11,854 bases of DNA. Source: Rhizobacter sp. GTDB lineage: Bacteria; Pseudomonadota; Gammaproteobacteria; Burkholderiales; Burkholderiaceae_C. Positions 1 to 6,880 of this stretch are shown piece by piece (position 1 is the stretch's first letter; every line of letters begins with the position of its first letter). The stretch is taken from contig JANYBE010000261.1 in assembly GCA_025360945.1 (NCBI GenBank), positions 1 through 11,854 on the forward strand. The letters are read 5' to 3'. Under the pieces are notes generated by a model that worked only from the letters and a program-made list of their open reading frames with translations, had not been told where the DNA came from and made no database searches. The translations under genes and the position numbers were made by a program.

Positions 1-1677
1 GAGAACGAGAAGGTCGCCGAGCGCGTGATGGACAACAACGACCTCGAGAAGGAGCGCGGCATCACGATCCTGTCGAAGAACTGCGCGGTCGAGTGGAAGG
101 GCACGCACGTCAACATCGTTGACACCCCGGGCCACGCCGACTTCGGCGGCGAGGTCGAGCGTGTGCTGTCGATGGTCGACTCGGTACTTCTCCTGGTCGA
201 CGCGGTCGAAGGCCCGATGCCCCAGACGCGCTTCGTGACCAAGAAGGCGCTAGCGCTGGGCCTCAAGCCCATCGTCGTGGTCAACAAGGTCGACCGGCCA
301 GGCGCGCGCGCCGACTACGTGATCAATGCGACGTTCGAGCTGTTCGACAAGCTGCACGCGACCGAAGAGCAGCTCGATTTCCCGGTCGTGTTCGCCTCCG
401 GGTTGAACGGCTGGGCGACTCTGACGCAGGGCGAGATCGGCACCGATCTCGCGCCGCTGTTCGACACGATTCTGAGCCACGTACCGGCGCACGCCGGTGA
501 GCCCGACGCACCGTTGCAACTGCAAATCTGCTCGCTCGACTACTCCACGTATGTCGGGCGCATCGGCATCGGCCGCGTCAACCAGGGCACGCTCAAGCCG
601 ATGCAGAACGTCTCAGTCTTCGCCGGCCCGGAGAGTACGCCGTTCAACGCCCGCGTCAATCAGGTGCTGAAGTTCGAGGGGCTGGAACGCCAGCAAGCGA
701 CCGAAGCCGGCCCGGGAGATATCGTGCTGATCAACGGCATCGAGAACATCGGCATCGGCGTGACACTGACCGACATCGAGAATCCGGTGCCGCTGCCGAT
801 GCTCAAGGTCGACGAGCCGACGCTGACGATGAATTTCTGCGTCAACAACTCGCCGCTGGCCGGCCGTGAAGGCAAGTTCGTGACCAGCCGTCAGCTCTGG
901 GACCGGCTGCAGCGCGAGCTGCAAAGCAACGTCGCGCTGCGCGTGAAGGAGACCGACGAAGACGGCATCTTCGAGGTGATGGGTCGCGGCGAACTGCACC
1001 TGACGATCCTTCTCGAAACGATGCGCCGCGAGGGCTATGAACTCGCCGTGTCGAAGCCTCGCGTCGTGTTCCACATGGAAGGCGAGGAGCGCCTCGAGCC
1101 GATCGAACAAGTCACGGCCGACGTCGAAGATCAGCACCAGGGCGCGGTGATGCAAGCGCTTGGCGAACGCCGGGCCGAACTCGTCAACATGGAGCCGGAC
1201 GGCATGGGCCGCGTGCGCCTGGAGTACAAGATTCCGGCGCGTGGCCTGATCGGCTTCCAGAACGAGTTCCTGAACCTGACGCGCGGCACCGGCCTGATCA
1301 GCAACATCTTCGACAGCTACGAGCCCTTCAAGGGCGAGATCGAAGGCCGCAAGAACGGCGTGCTGATCAGTCAGGACGACGGCGAAGCGGTGACGTATTC
1401 GCTCGGCAAGCTCGACGACCGCGGCCGCATGTTCGTGAAGGCAGGCGATCCGTTGTACGAAGGCATGATCATCGGCATCCACTCCCGCGACAACGACCTC
1501 GTGGTAAATGCGGTGCGCGGCAAGCAGCTGACGAACTTTCGCGTCTCGGGCAAGGAAGACGCGATCAAGATCACGCCGCCAATCATCCTGACGCTCGAAT
1601 ACGCAGTCGAGTTCATCGCCGACGACGAGCTGGTCGTATCACGCCGAAGTCGATCCGCATTCGCAAACGGCATTTGA
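1..1677 (+). CDS. typA: TypA/BipA ribosome-associated GTPase, 5' partial, C-terminal tail frameshifted
   Basis: TypA/BipA is a translational GTPase related to EF-G and EF4 that binds the ribosome and supports ribosome assembly and growth under stress or cold. The frame is open from base 1, so the gene starts upstream; by comparison with E. coli TypA about 38 N-terminal residues, including the P-loop, are missing. Visible are the switch I motif ERGITI, DTPGH (window residues 41-45), NKVD (95-98), the TypA signatures ADFGGEVERV and GRGELHL, and the C-terminal stretch GIHSRDNDL. Identity to TypA is strong throughout. The end is abnormal: after FIADDELV the family continues EVTPxSIRIRKRHL, but this frame gives VSRRSRSAFANGI and stops at 1675-1677. 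The normal tail is intact one frame away, so one base is missing near 1636-1640. Only the basic C-terminal tail is affected, so partial function is possible. Confidence 0.95.
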   Translation, partial: ENEKVAERVMDNNDLEKERGITILSKNCAVEWKGTHVNIVDTPGHADFGGEVERVLSMVDSVLLLVDAVEGPMPQTRFVTKKALALGLKPIVVVNKVDRPGARADYVINATFELFDKLHATEEQLDFPVVFASGLNGWATLTQGEIGTDLAPLFDTILSHVPAHAGEPDAPLQLQICSLDYSTYVGRIGIGRVNQGTLKPMQNVSVFAGPESTPFNARVNQVLKFEGLERQQATEAGPGDIVLINGIENIGIGVTLTDIENPVPLPMLKVDEPTLTMNFCVNNSPLAGREGKFVTSRQLWDRLQRELQSNVALRVKETDEDGIFEVMGRGELHLTILLETMRREGYELAVSKPRVVFHMEGEERLEPIEQVTADVEDQHQGAVMQALGERRAELVNMEPDGMGRVRLEYKIPARGLIGFQNEFLNLTRGTGLISNIFDSYEPFKGEIEGRKNGVLISQDDGEAVTYSLGKLDDRGRMFVKAGDPLYEGMIIGIHSRDNDLVVNAVRGKQLTNFRVSGKEDAIKITPPIILTLEYAVEFIADDELVVSRRSRSAFANGI

Positions 1678-1718
1678 AAGAGCACGACCGCAAGAAGGCG
1701 TCACGTACCAGCGCCTGA
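1641..1718 (+). other. Out-of-frame C-terminal tail of typA
   Basis: Read from 1641 this stretch encodes TPKSIRIRKRHLKEHDRKK followed by ASRTSA and a TGA at 1716-1718. That matches the conserved lysine- and arginine-rich C-terminus of TypA (E. coli TPTSIRIRKRHL). It lies in the third frame, while the body of typA lies in the first, so adding one base just before 1641 would join them. The site reads GTCGTATCACG where GTCGAGGTCACG or similar would be expected. Confidence 0.85.
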
Positions 1719-1726
1719 TAGAACAG

Positions 1727-1747
1727 ACGGCCCTGCGGGACCGTTTT
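1727..1747 (+). terminator. Rho-independent terminator-like hairpin after typA
   Basis: ACGGCCC (1727-1733), loop TGC, then GGG-A-CCGT (1737-1744) pairs with a single bulged A at 1740 and runs into TTTT (1744-1747). It lies 8 bases after the restored typA stop, where a terminator is expected. The T-tract is short. Confidence 0.6.
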
Positions 1748-1769
1748 GCATGCGAAAAGCGCATGCAAA
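1745..1769 (+). repeat. Perfect 10-bp inverted repeat overlapping the terminator T-tract
   Basis: TTTGCATGCG (1745-1754) and CGCATGCAAA (1760-1769) are exact reverse complements around the loop AAAAG. Its 5' arm includes the T-run of the preceding terminator hairpin, so in RNA this stem would take up those U residues. It may be a second terminator element, an mRNA 3'-end stabiliser, or a mutually exclusive alternative fold. No T-tract follows on either strand. Confidence 0.5.
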
Positions 1770-1822
1770 GAATGCGAATTCAGCGTTTGCGCAGCCTGTG
1801 CGAAGCGCCGAGTAAGCGGGGC

Positions 1823-2425
1823 ATGAACACCTCGTTTTCACCCTTCTTCGCGCCGGCCCGCCGGCCATCCGCCCGCAACGACCTGATCACATTGAGCGAC
1901 GGCCGCCGCGTCACACTCGCGCCGATCAGCCCGCTGGACGCACCAGCCGAACGCGCGTTCGTAGGGGCGCTGTCGCTGACCTCGCGTTATCGGCGCTTCC
2001 ATTTCGGTTTGCGCGAGCTCTCGCCCGAAGCGTCGCGTGCAATGACCGAGATTGATCAGCACCACCATGTCGCCTTTGTCGCGCGCGCCAGCGACGACGA
2101 TGACGCGGCAATCGTCGCCGATGCCCGCTATGTGATGCGCGCCGACAGCGCTGATGCCGAGTTCGCGATCGCCGTCGCCGACGAGTGGCAGGGCGCAGGG
2201 CTCGGCCGGGCGTTGCTGATGCGGCTGGCCGCCCACGCGCGCCAGAATGCGGTACAACGCCTGTTCGGCGACGTGCTGTGGGGCAATCCGGCGATGCTTG
2301 CGCTCGTGTGCAGCCTCGGCGCCGCGTTGCGCCGCAATCCGGGTGACTCGACAGTAGTGCGCGTCGAGTTCGTGTTCGGCGAGAACGCCGCGGATCGTGT
2401 ACTCTGCGCGTCCGCGCGGGCTTGA
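1823..2425 (+). CDS. GNAT-family N-acetyltransferase
   Basis: This 200-residue protein carries the GNAT acetyl-CoA binding signature: the strand FAIAVAD, then EWQGAGLGRAL, with the Q/R-x-x-G-x-G/A element at Q123, G126 and G128. An N-terminal SDGRRVTLAPISPLD precedes LTSRYRRFHF. This order resembles the GNAT domain fused to acyl-CoA synthetases in protein lysine acetyltransferases (Pat type), here standing alone. The substrate cannot be read from the sequence; protein lysines or a small amine are both possible. I chose ATG 1823 because the segment after it matches family N-termini. An in-frame ATG at 1763 would lie inside the hairpin 1745-1769 and adds 20 residues without family resemblance. 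The gene stands between typA and the EF-G paralogue with no overlap. No strong Shine-Dalgarno is visible beyond a GCGGGG run. Confidence 0.75.
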   Translation: MNTSFSPFFAPARRPSARNDLITLSDGRRVTLAPISPLDAPAERAFVGALSLTSRYRRFHFGLRELSPEASRAMTEIDQHHHVAFVARASDDDDAAIVADARYVMRADSADAEFAIAVADEWQGAGLGRALLMRLAAHARQNAVQRLFGDVLWGNPAMLALVCSLGAALRRNPGDSTVVRVEFVFGENAADRVLCASARA

Positions 2426-2456
2426 AAACCCCGTGCGACAGACTCACATCACCGTC

Positions 2457-2579
2457 ATGCGTACCTACGACAAGCTGATCGCCACGATTCGTGCCCGCCG
2501 AAGCGCGGGGAGCTTGCGCTCGCCCTTCGGCGCCACGTCGGCAAGGTGCATTCGCACCCTCTTGCAAGTCAGCGGCTGA
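2457..2579 (+). CDS. Possible 40-codon leader ORF upstream of the EF-G paralogue
   Basis: ATG 2457 opens MRTYDKLIATIRARRSAG and ends at TGA 2577-2579, 7 bases before the 5' arm of the hairpin that abuts the EF-G start. The predicted peptide is basic and shows no recognised domain. No convincing Shine-Dalgarno precedes the ATG, so coding status is uncertain. The argument for it is position: a ribosome stopping at 2579 would cover the base of the hairpin, as leader peptides do in translational attenuation. It also contains a small hairpin, GGTGC (2545-2549) with GCACC (2554-2558). It could equally be chance in G+C-rich DNA. Confidence 0.3.
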   Translation: MRTYDKLIATIRARRSAGSLRSPFGATSARCIRTLLQVSG

Positions 2580-2586
2580 GCCTGCG

Positions 2587-2634
2587 GCGAATCTCGCTCT
2601 GAAGGCTGGGCCTTCAGGTACTCACGAGATTCGC
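2587..2634 (+). promoter_or_regulatory. Two-part leader hairpin ending one base before the EF-G ATG
   Basis: The outer stem pairs GCGAATCTCG (2587-2596) with CGAGATTCGC (2625-2634), a perfect 10 bp. The inner stem pairs CTGAAGGC (2599-2606) with GCCTTCAG (2610-2617), a perfect 8 bp around TGG. Between them are CT on one side and GTACTCA on the other. The 3' arm ends directly at ATG 2635. The only Shine-Dalgarno candidate, a weak GAG(A) at 2626-2629, lies inside it, so the folded form should hide the ribosome binding site. No T-tract follows, so translational control fits better than transcription termination. This is inferred from sequence only. Confidence 0.6.
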
Positions 2635-4692
2635 ATGAATACCAACTCAAAAAACTCGCGCAGAAATCTGCGCAACATCGGCATCATCGCCCACGTCGAT
2701 GCCGGCAAGACCACGACCACCGAACGCATCCTGTTCTACACCGGCGCGAACCACCGCGTCGGTGAGGTCCACGACGGCAACACGACGATGGACTTCGACC
2801 CGCAGGAGCGGGCGCGCGGCATCACGATCAACAGCGCCGCCACGACCGTGTTCTGGCACGGCGCGCAGATCAACATCATCGACACACCCGGGCACATCGA
2901 TTTCAACATCGAGGTAAACCGCTCGCTGCGCGTGCTCGACGGCGCCGTGGTCGTGTTTGACGGCGTGGCCGGCGTCGAGCCGCAGACCGAGACCAACTGG
3001 CGTCTGGCCGACAGGTACCACGTGCCGCGCCTGGCATTCATCAACAAGCTCGACCGCGTCGGCGCCGACTACCTGCGCGTCGTGCAGATGCTGCGCGAGC
3101 GACTCGGCGTGACACCGCTGCCGCTGCAGCTACCGATCGGTGCCGAGGACACGTTCCGCGGCGTTGTGGATCTACTCGATCGGCGTGCGCTGCTGTGGAG
3201 CGGCGTTGCGGGTGAGCCGTTCGAGATCGCGTCGATTCCCGACGCGATGACCGCGGCTGCCTCCGCGTGGCGCGAGCGCTTGATCGAAGCCGTCGTCGAA
3301 CAGGACGACGTGTTGCTGGCCGCGTGGCTAAACGGCATTGAGCCCTCGGTCGATCAGCTGCGTGCGGGCATCCGGCGCGGCACGCTCGCGGGTGCCTTCG
3401 TGCCGGTGCTGGCCGGTTCGGCCTTCAAGAACCGCGGTGTCGAGGCGCTGCTGGATTCAATCGTCGAGTACCTGCCCGCGCCGGGCGAAGTTGCTGTTGA
3501 CGACGCGCAACCCGAATCGGACCCCGATGGCCCGCTGGCCGCGCTCGCCTTCAAAGTCGTCGCCGACGAGCACGGTGCGATGACTTTCGTGCGCGTGTAT
3601 CGCGGGCGCCTGGCTCCGGGCGATGCCGTGCTCAACACGAATACCGGTCGCACGGAACGCGTCTCGCGTTTGTACGAGGTGCACGCCGACAAGCATGAAG
3701 AACGCGCGTCGCTGCAAGCGGGAGACATCGCGGCCATCGTCGGCCTGAAGGACACGCTGACCGGCCACACGCTCACCGCCAACACGCCGGCGGCGCGTGC
3801 GCATCCGCTCGTGCTCGAGCAGATTAGCATTCCTGAGCCGGTGATCGACATCGCGGTGGAGCCGAACACGCAGGCAGACTCGCAGCAGCTCGGCAAGGCC
3901 TTGCATGCGCTGGTGAAGGAAGACCCGAGCCTTCGCGTTAGCCATGACGCCGAATCGGGCCAGACGATCCTGTCCGGCATGGGTGAGTTGCAGCTGGAGG
4001 TCACGCTCGAGAAGCTGCGCGCTCGCCATCATGTCGAGGTGAGGGCGGGGCGGCCGCAGGTCGCCTACCGCGAGACGATCTCGCGGCCCGCGCGCGTCAC
4101 GCACCTGCACAAGAAGCAGAGCGGCGGGCCGGGGCAGTATGCCGAGGTCACGCTCGAGTTGGTGCCGTTGGCGCGCGGCGAGGGCGTTCGCTTTCGCAGC
4201 GAGGTGGTTGGCGGGGCAATTCCGCGCGAGTACATTCCGGCCGTCGAAGCCGGCGTGCGGCGCGCGGCGCTCGCGGGTGTGGCGGCGGGCTTCGCGGTCG
4301 TCGACTTCGAAGCCGTGCTGCTGGACGGGCGCTTCCATGAGCGCGATTCGTCGACGCTCGCGTTCGAGCTTGCGGCCGTCGCGGCGTTTCGCGAGGCGGC
4401 TGCACGTGCGTTGCCCCAAGTTCTCGAGCCGGTAATGAGCGTGGAAGTCATAACGCCGTCCGAGCACCTCGGTGACGTGATCGGCGATTTGCACCGGCGC
4501 CGCGCCGCGATCCGCAGCCAGGAGCCGCGCGGCACGGCCAGCGTAGTGCAAGCGCACGTGCCGCTGAAGGAGATGTTCGCCTACATCGGCAACCTGCGCG
4601 CGCTCTCGTCGGGCCGCGCGCAGTACTCGATGCAGTTCGATCACTACGCGGTCGCTGCAGCGCACGTCGCCGCCGAGGCGATGGCGGCCTGA
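2635..4692 (+). CDS. fusA: Translation elongation factor G paralogue (EF-G 2)
   Basis: EF-G is the GTPase that moves tRNAs and mRNA through the ribosome and, with RRF, recycles ribosomes. This 685-residue protein is near the usual ~700. Nucleotide-binding motifs are complete: AHVDAGKT (19-26), RGITI with Thr64, DTPGH (83-87) with the catalytic histidine, NKLD (137-140), and GSAFKN. Domain IV retains QSGGPGQY (495-502) and the tip segment FHERDSS with His568, and the C-terminus has GDVIGDLHRRR and FDHYA. Nothing needed for translocation is visibly missing, so it looks like a working EF-G, not a ribosome-protection protein. No rpsL, rpsG or tuf is adjacent, so this is probably a second copy apart from the str-operon gene. 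I chose ATG 2635 because family homology starts there; the frame is open back to a GTG at 2491, but that extension has no EF-G resemblance. A strong leader hairpin abuts the start. Confidence 0.93.
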   Translation: MNTNSKNSRRNLRNIGIIAHVDAGKTTTTERILFYTGANHRVGEVHDGNTTMDFDPQERARGITINSAATTVFWHGAQINIIDTPGHIDFNIEVNRSLRVLDGAVVVFDGVAGVEPQTETNWRLADRYHVPRLAFINKLDRVGADYLRVVQMLRERLGVTPLPLQLPIGAEDTFRGVVDLLDRRALLWSGVAGEPFEIASIPDAMTAAASAWRERLIEAVVEQDDVLLAAWLNGIEPSVDQLRAGIRRGTLAGAFVPVLAGSAFKNRGVEALLDSIVEYLPAPGEVAVDDAQPESDPDGPLAALAFKVVADEHGAMTFVRVYRGRLAPGDAVLNTNTGRTERVSRLYEVHADKHEERASLQAGDIAAIVGLKDTLTGHTLTANTPAARAHPLVLEQISIPEPVIDIAVEPNTQADSQQLGKALHALVKEDPSLRVSHDAESGQTILSGMGELQLEVTLEKLRARHHVEVRAGRPQVAYRETISRPARVTHLHKKQSGGPGQYAEVTLELVPLARGEGVRFRSEVVGGAIPREYIPAVEAGVRRAALAGVAAGFAVVDFEAVLLDGRFHERDSSTLAFELAAVAAFREAAARALPQVLEPVMSVEVITPSEHLGDVIGDLHRRRAAIRSQEPRGTASVVQAHVPLKEMFAYIGNLRALSSGRAQYSMQFDHYAVAAAHVAAEAMAA

Positions 4693-4708
4693 GCACGAGG
4701 CAAGCGGG

Positions 4709-4737
4709 AGGAGGCCGGGGCGTGCGCGCGGCCTCCT
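4709..4737 (+). terminator. Hairpin terminator after the EF-G paralogue
   Basis: AGGAGGCCG (4709-4717) and CGGCCTCCT (4729-4737) form a perfect 9-bp G+C-rich stem around an 11-base loop, 16 bases after the EF-G stop. It is followed by GATTTGTGCTCTT, a weak T-rich stretch. It probably separates EF-G transcription from kgtP. Confidence 0.6.
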
Positions 4738-4814
4738 GATTTGTGCTCTTCGTTGCGCAGTGCTAAAGGCGGATACTCGCGCCCACATTGCGTCGACCCA
4801 AAGGACTACCCGCC

Positions 4815-6137
4815 ATGGCTCTTGCCGATACTGCATCCAAGTCTGCGCCCGCTGCGCAACACTATACGTTCGAGGAGAAGCGCAAGCGCATCTTCGCGAT
4901 CGTCGCCGCCTCGAGCGGCAACCTGGTCGAGTGGTTCGACTTCTACGTCTACGCTTTCTGCGCGATCTACTTTGCGCCGGCGTTCTTCCCAAAGTCCGAC
5001 CCGACCGCGCAGCTGCTCAACACGGCGGGTGTGTTCGCCGCCGGCTTCCTGATGCGGCCAATCGGAGGCTGGCTGTTTGGCCGCATCGCCGATCGCCGCG
5101 GCCGCAAGACCTCGATGGTGACTTCGGTGCTGATGATGTGCGCTGGCTCGCTGCTGATAGCCTGCCTGCCAACCTATGCCACGATCGGCGCGTGGGCGCC
5201 CGCTCTGCTGCTGGTGGCACGGCTGTTTCAGGGCCTGTCGGTCGGTGGCGAATACGGGACGACCGCCACCTACATGAGCGAAGTCGCCCTGAAGGGTCAG
5301 CGTGGCTTCTTCTCGTCGTTCCAGTACGTGACGCTGATTGGCGGCCAGCTGCTCGCGGTGCTGGTCGTCGTCGTGTTGCAGCAAGTTCTGGACGAGCCCG
5401 AGTTGAAGGCCTGGGGCTGGCGCATCCCATTCGTGATCGGGGCAATTACCGCGGTCATCGCGTTGCTGCTGCGTCGCACGCTGCACGAGACCTCGACGGC
5501 TGCGACACGCGCCAGCAAAGACGCGGGCAGCGTCGCGGCGCTGTTTCTCAGCCACAAGACGGCGTTCTTCACGGTGCTCGGCTACACCGCCGGCGGCTCT
5601 CTGATCTTCTACACTTTCACGACTTACATGCAGAAGTACCTGGTCAACTCGGCCGGCATGACGATCAAGACGGCGAGCAACGTGATGACCGGTTGCCTGT
5701 TCGTCTACATGTGCATGCAGCCGCTATTTGGCGCCTTGTCCGACCGCATCGGGCGGCGCAACAACATGCTGTTGTTCGGGGCGATCGGCGCCGTGATGAC
5801 GGTACCTATCTTGACCGCGCTGCAAAGCGTTACGAACCCGGTTGTCGCGTTCGCACTGATCACGCTGGCACTGGCCGTCGTGAGCTTCTACACCTCGATC
5901 AGCGGCATCGTGAAGGCTGAGATGTTCCCGCCTGAAGTGCGGGCGCTCGGCGTCGGCCTGGCCTATGCCGTCGCCAATGCCTTGTTCGGCGGCTCGGCCG
6001 AGTACGTCGCACTCGGGCTCAAATCAGTCGGGCACGAAACCGTCTTTTACTGGTACGTGACCGGGATGATGGTGCTGGCCTTTGTGGTCAGCTTGCGGTT
6101 GCCGCGCCAGGCGAGCTATTTGCATCACGAGCACTGA
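4815..6137 (+). CDS. kgtP: 2-oxoglutarate:H+ symporter (alpha-ketoglutarate permease)
   Basis: KgtP is an inner-membrane major facilitator protein of the metabolite:H+ symporter group that takes up 2-oxoglutarate with a proton. The 440 residues align along their length with E. coli KgtP. Recognisable blocks are SGNLVEWFDFYVYAF (from about 34), the loop 2-3 motif GRIADRRGRK (89-98), ARLFQGLSVGGEYGT, FQYVTLIGGQLLA, FYTFTTYMQKYLVNSAGM, and the mid-protein repeat of the loop motif, GALSDRIGRR. Around a dozen hydrophobic segments are evident. I chose ATG 4815 because AAAGGA (4800-4805) stands 9 bases upstream; an earlier in-frame start at 4788 would put this ribosome binding site inside the gene. 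It is monocistronic, with a hairpin on either side. The next coding sequence converges from the other strand. Confidence 0.93.
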   Translation: MALADTASKSAPAAQHYTFEEKRKRIFAIVAASSGNLVEWFDFYVYAFCAIYFAPAFFPKSDPTAQLLNTAGVFAAGFLMRPIGGWLFGRIADRRGRKTSMVTSVLMMCAGSLLIACLPTYATIGAWAPALLLVARLFQGLSVGGEYGTTATYMSEVALKGQRGFFSSFQYVTLIGGQLLAVLVVVVLQQVLDEPELKAWGWRIPFVIGAITAVIALLLRRTLHETSTAATRASKDAGSVAALFLSHKTAFFTVLGYTAGGSLIFYTFTTYMQKYLVNSAGMTIKTASNVMTGCLFVYMCMQPLFGALSDRIGRRNNMLLFGAIGAVMTVPILTALQSVTNPVVAFALITLALAVVSFYTSISGIVKAEMFPPEVRALGVGLAYAVANALFGGSAEYVALGLKSVGHETVFYWYVTGMMVLAFVVSLRLPRQASYLHHEH

Positions 6138-6156
6138 GCCCGACTCACGTTCGGGC
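6138..6156 (+). terminator. Small hairpin between convergent kgtP and the DUF4148 gene
   Basis: GCCCGA (6138-6143) and TCGGGC (6151-6156) pair perfectly around a 7-base loop, directly after the kgtP stop. No T-tract follows on either strand. An alternative outer pairing, TGAGCC (6135-6140) with GGCTCA (6163-6168), joins the two stop codons. It is a possible weak bidirectional terminator. Confidence 0.35.
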
Positions 6157-6165
6157 CGCAGTGGC

Positions 6166-6673
6166 TCACTGTCCGGCGGGCGTAGCGGGACGCAGCAGCT
6201 GCGTGAACGGTTTGCCGCCGTTGCGCGGTGCGACACGGGCAGTGCGTACCAGGTCCGCGCCGGCGACGTCTTCGCCCGCTGGGACAAGTTGGCCGTCGGC
6301 GCGAGCGCGTAGCGTCTCGGCCTTCACCTCGGCCCGTATGAGGGTCGATGTCGCCGAGTTGGCCGCCACCATGCTGTGTTCGTCATCACCGGTCTCGCCC
6401 GCGGGCTCGAGAGTGCCCGCCCCACGCGCCGCAATGACCTGACGGCGGACCTCGTCACGGGTGACGGTCCATGCGGTGCGCGCCCGGGCGGCCTGGTAGT
6501 CGGCGGCATCGCCCGCCGGGCGCGGGTGTCCGGCCGCGCGTGCGGCGACCAGCGAATGCGCTACCTCAAAGCGCGTGACGGGCGCCGAAGCGGCGGAAAG
6601 GTTCGGCTGCCATGGCCGCGCAGGCCGCGATCGCCGCAGTGCTGAGGGCGAGCAAGGCCGACGCCGGCCGCAC
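6166..6673 (-). pseudogene. Secreted triple-repeat DUF4148-like protein, frameshifted
   Basis: The body, read leftwards to TGA at 6168-6166, has three gapless 26-residue units with the pattern TRxEV, five to six residues, AARxAG, four residues, PAGE. This resembles DUF4148, a short periplasmic domain of unknown function common in Burkholderiaceae. Ahead of the units, another frame gives ALLALSTAAIAACAAMAAEP, a typical signal-peptide core with an AxA-like end. The two frames join if one base is removed from the AAA run at 6597-6599, giving AEPSAASAPVTRFEV, about 168 residues in all. The best start is GTG 6673-6671, which lacks a clear ribosome binding site. The first codons abut and slightly overlap a chemotaxis-receptor remnant on the other strand, so the true 5' end may have been cut off. 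Residue ATG codons inside the body (e.g. 6372) are unlikely starts. Function unknown. Confidence 0.65.
6271..6585 (-). repeat. Three 26-residue protein repeats (DUF4148-like units)
   Basis: Unit 1 is encoded at 6585-6508, unit 2 at 6471-6394 and unit 3 at 6348-6271. Starts are 114 and 123 bases apart. Shared residues at identical offsets are R5, E7, V8, R16, G19, P23, A24, G25 and an acidic residue at 26. DNA identity between the units is not obvious, so the duplication is old or the units are held by selection at protein level. Confidence 0.75.
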
Positions 6674-6880
6674 GATGACCGAGATCGTCTCGGCCGAGCA
6701 GAGCGTTGGCATCGGCCAGATCAACAGCTCGGTCAGCGAGCTCGATCAGATGACGCAACAAAACGCCGCGCTCGTCGAGCAGTCCGCCGCCCCGCCGAAT
6801 CGCTCAAGAACCAGGCCACCAAGCTGGCCCGTGTCGTCGCCGCGTTCCAGCTCGAACCGGGCGCGTCGACCAGGTGCTGA
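6651..6880 (+). pseudogene. 3' remnant of a methyl-accepting chemotaxis protein gene
   Basis: Read from about 6651 the segment gives ASKADAGRTMTEIVS and then AEQSVGIGQIN, ELDQMTQQNAALVEQSAA, the hallmark of the cytoplasmic signalling domain of Burkholderia chemotaxis receptors. In intact receptors roughly 15-20 residues (a stretch like RRVTDIMGEI) separate EIV from AEQS; here they are deleted near 6690. At about 6791-6796 one base is missing, and the last part, AESLKNQATKLARVVAAF followed by QLEPG, continues in another frame to TGA 6878-6880. The ligand-binding, membrane and most of the methylated-helix parts are absent, and there is no start. It is certainly non-functional as a receptor. The 5' border at about 6660 coincides with the start of the DUF4148 gene on the other strand, which suggests a rearrangement junction. 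Confidence 0.8.

Noticed and set aside
613..1482. Long minus-strand open frame opposite typA
   Set aside because: It lies wholly opposite a confidently identified gene and its translation has no recognisable domain; long antisense frames are common in G+C-rich DNA.
2491..2634. N-terminal extension of the EF-G paralogue from GTG 2491
   Set aside because: The extra 48 residues do not resemble EF-G, and homology starts just after ATG 2635. The stretch is better explained as a structured leader.
4741..4769. Possible sigma-70 promoter for kgtP (TTGTGC, 17 bases, TAAAGG)
   Set aside because: Spacing is right but both hexamers match the consensus poorly, so it cannot be told from chance.
3457..4992. 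511-codon minus-strand open frame opposite the EF-G paralogue
   Set aside because: Arginine- and histidine-rich shadow translation, covers the EF-G stop and the kgtP start, no domain recognised.
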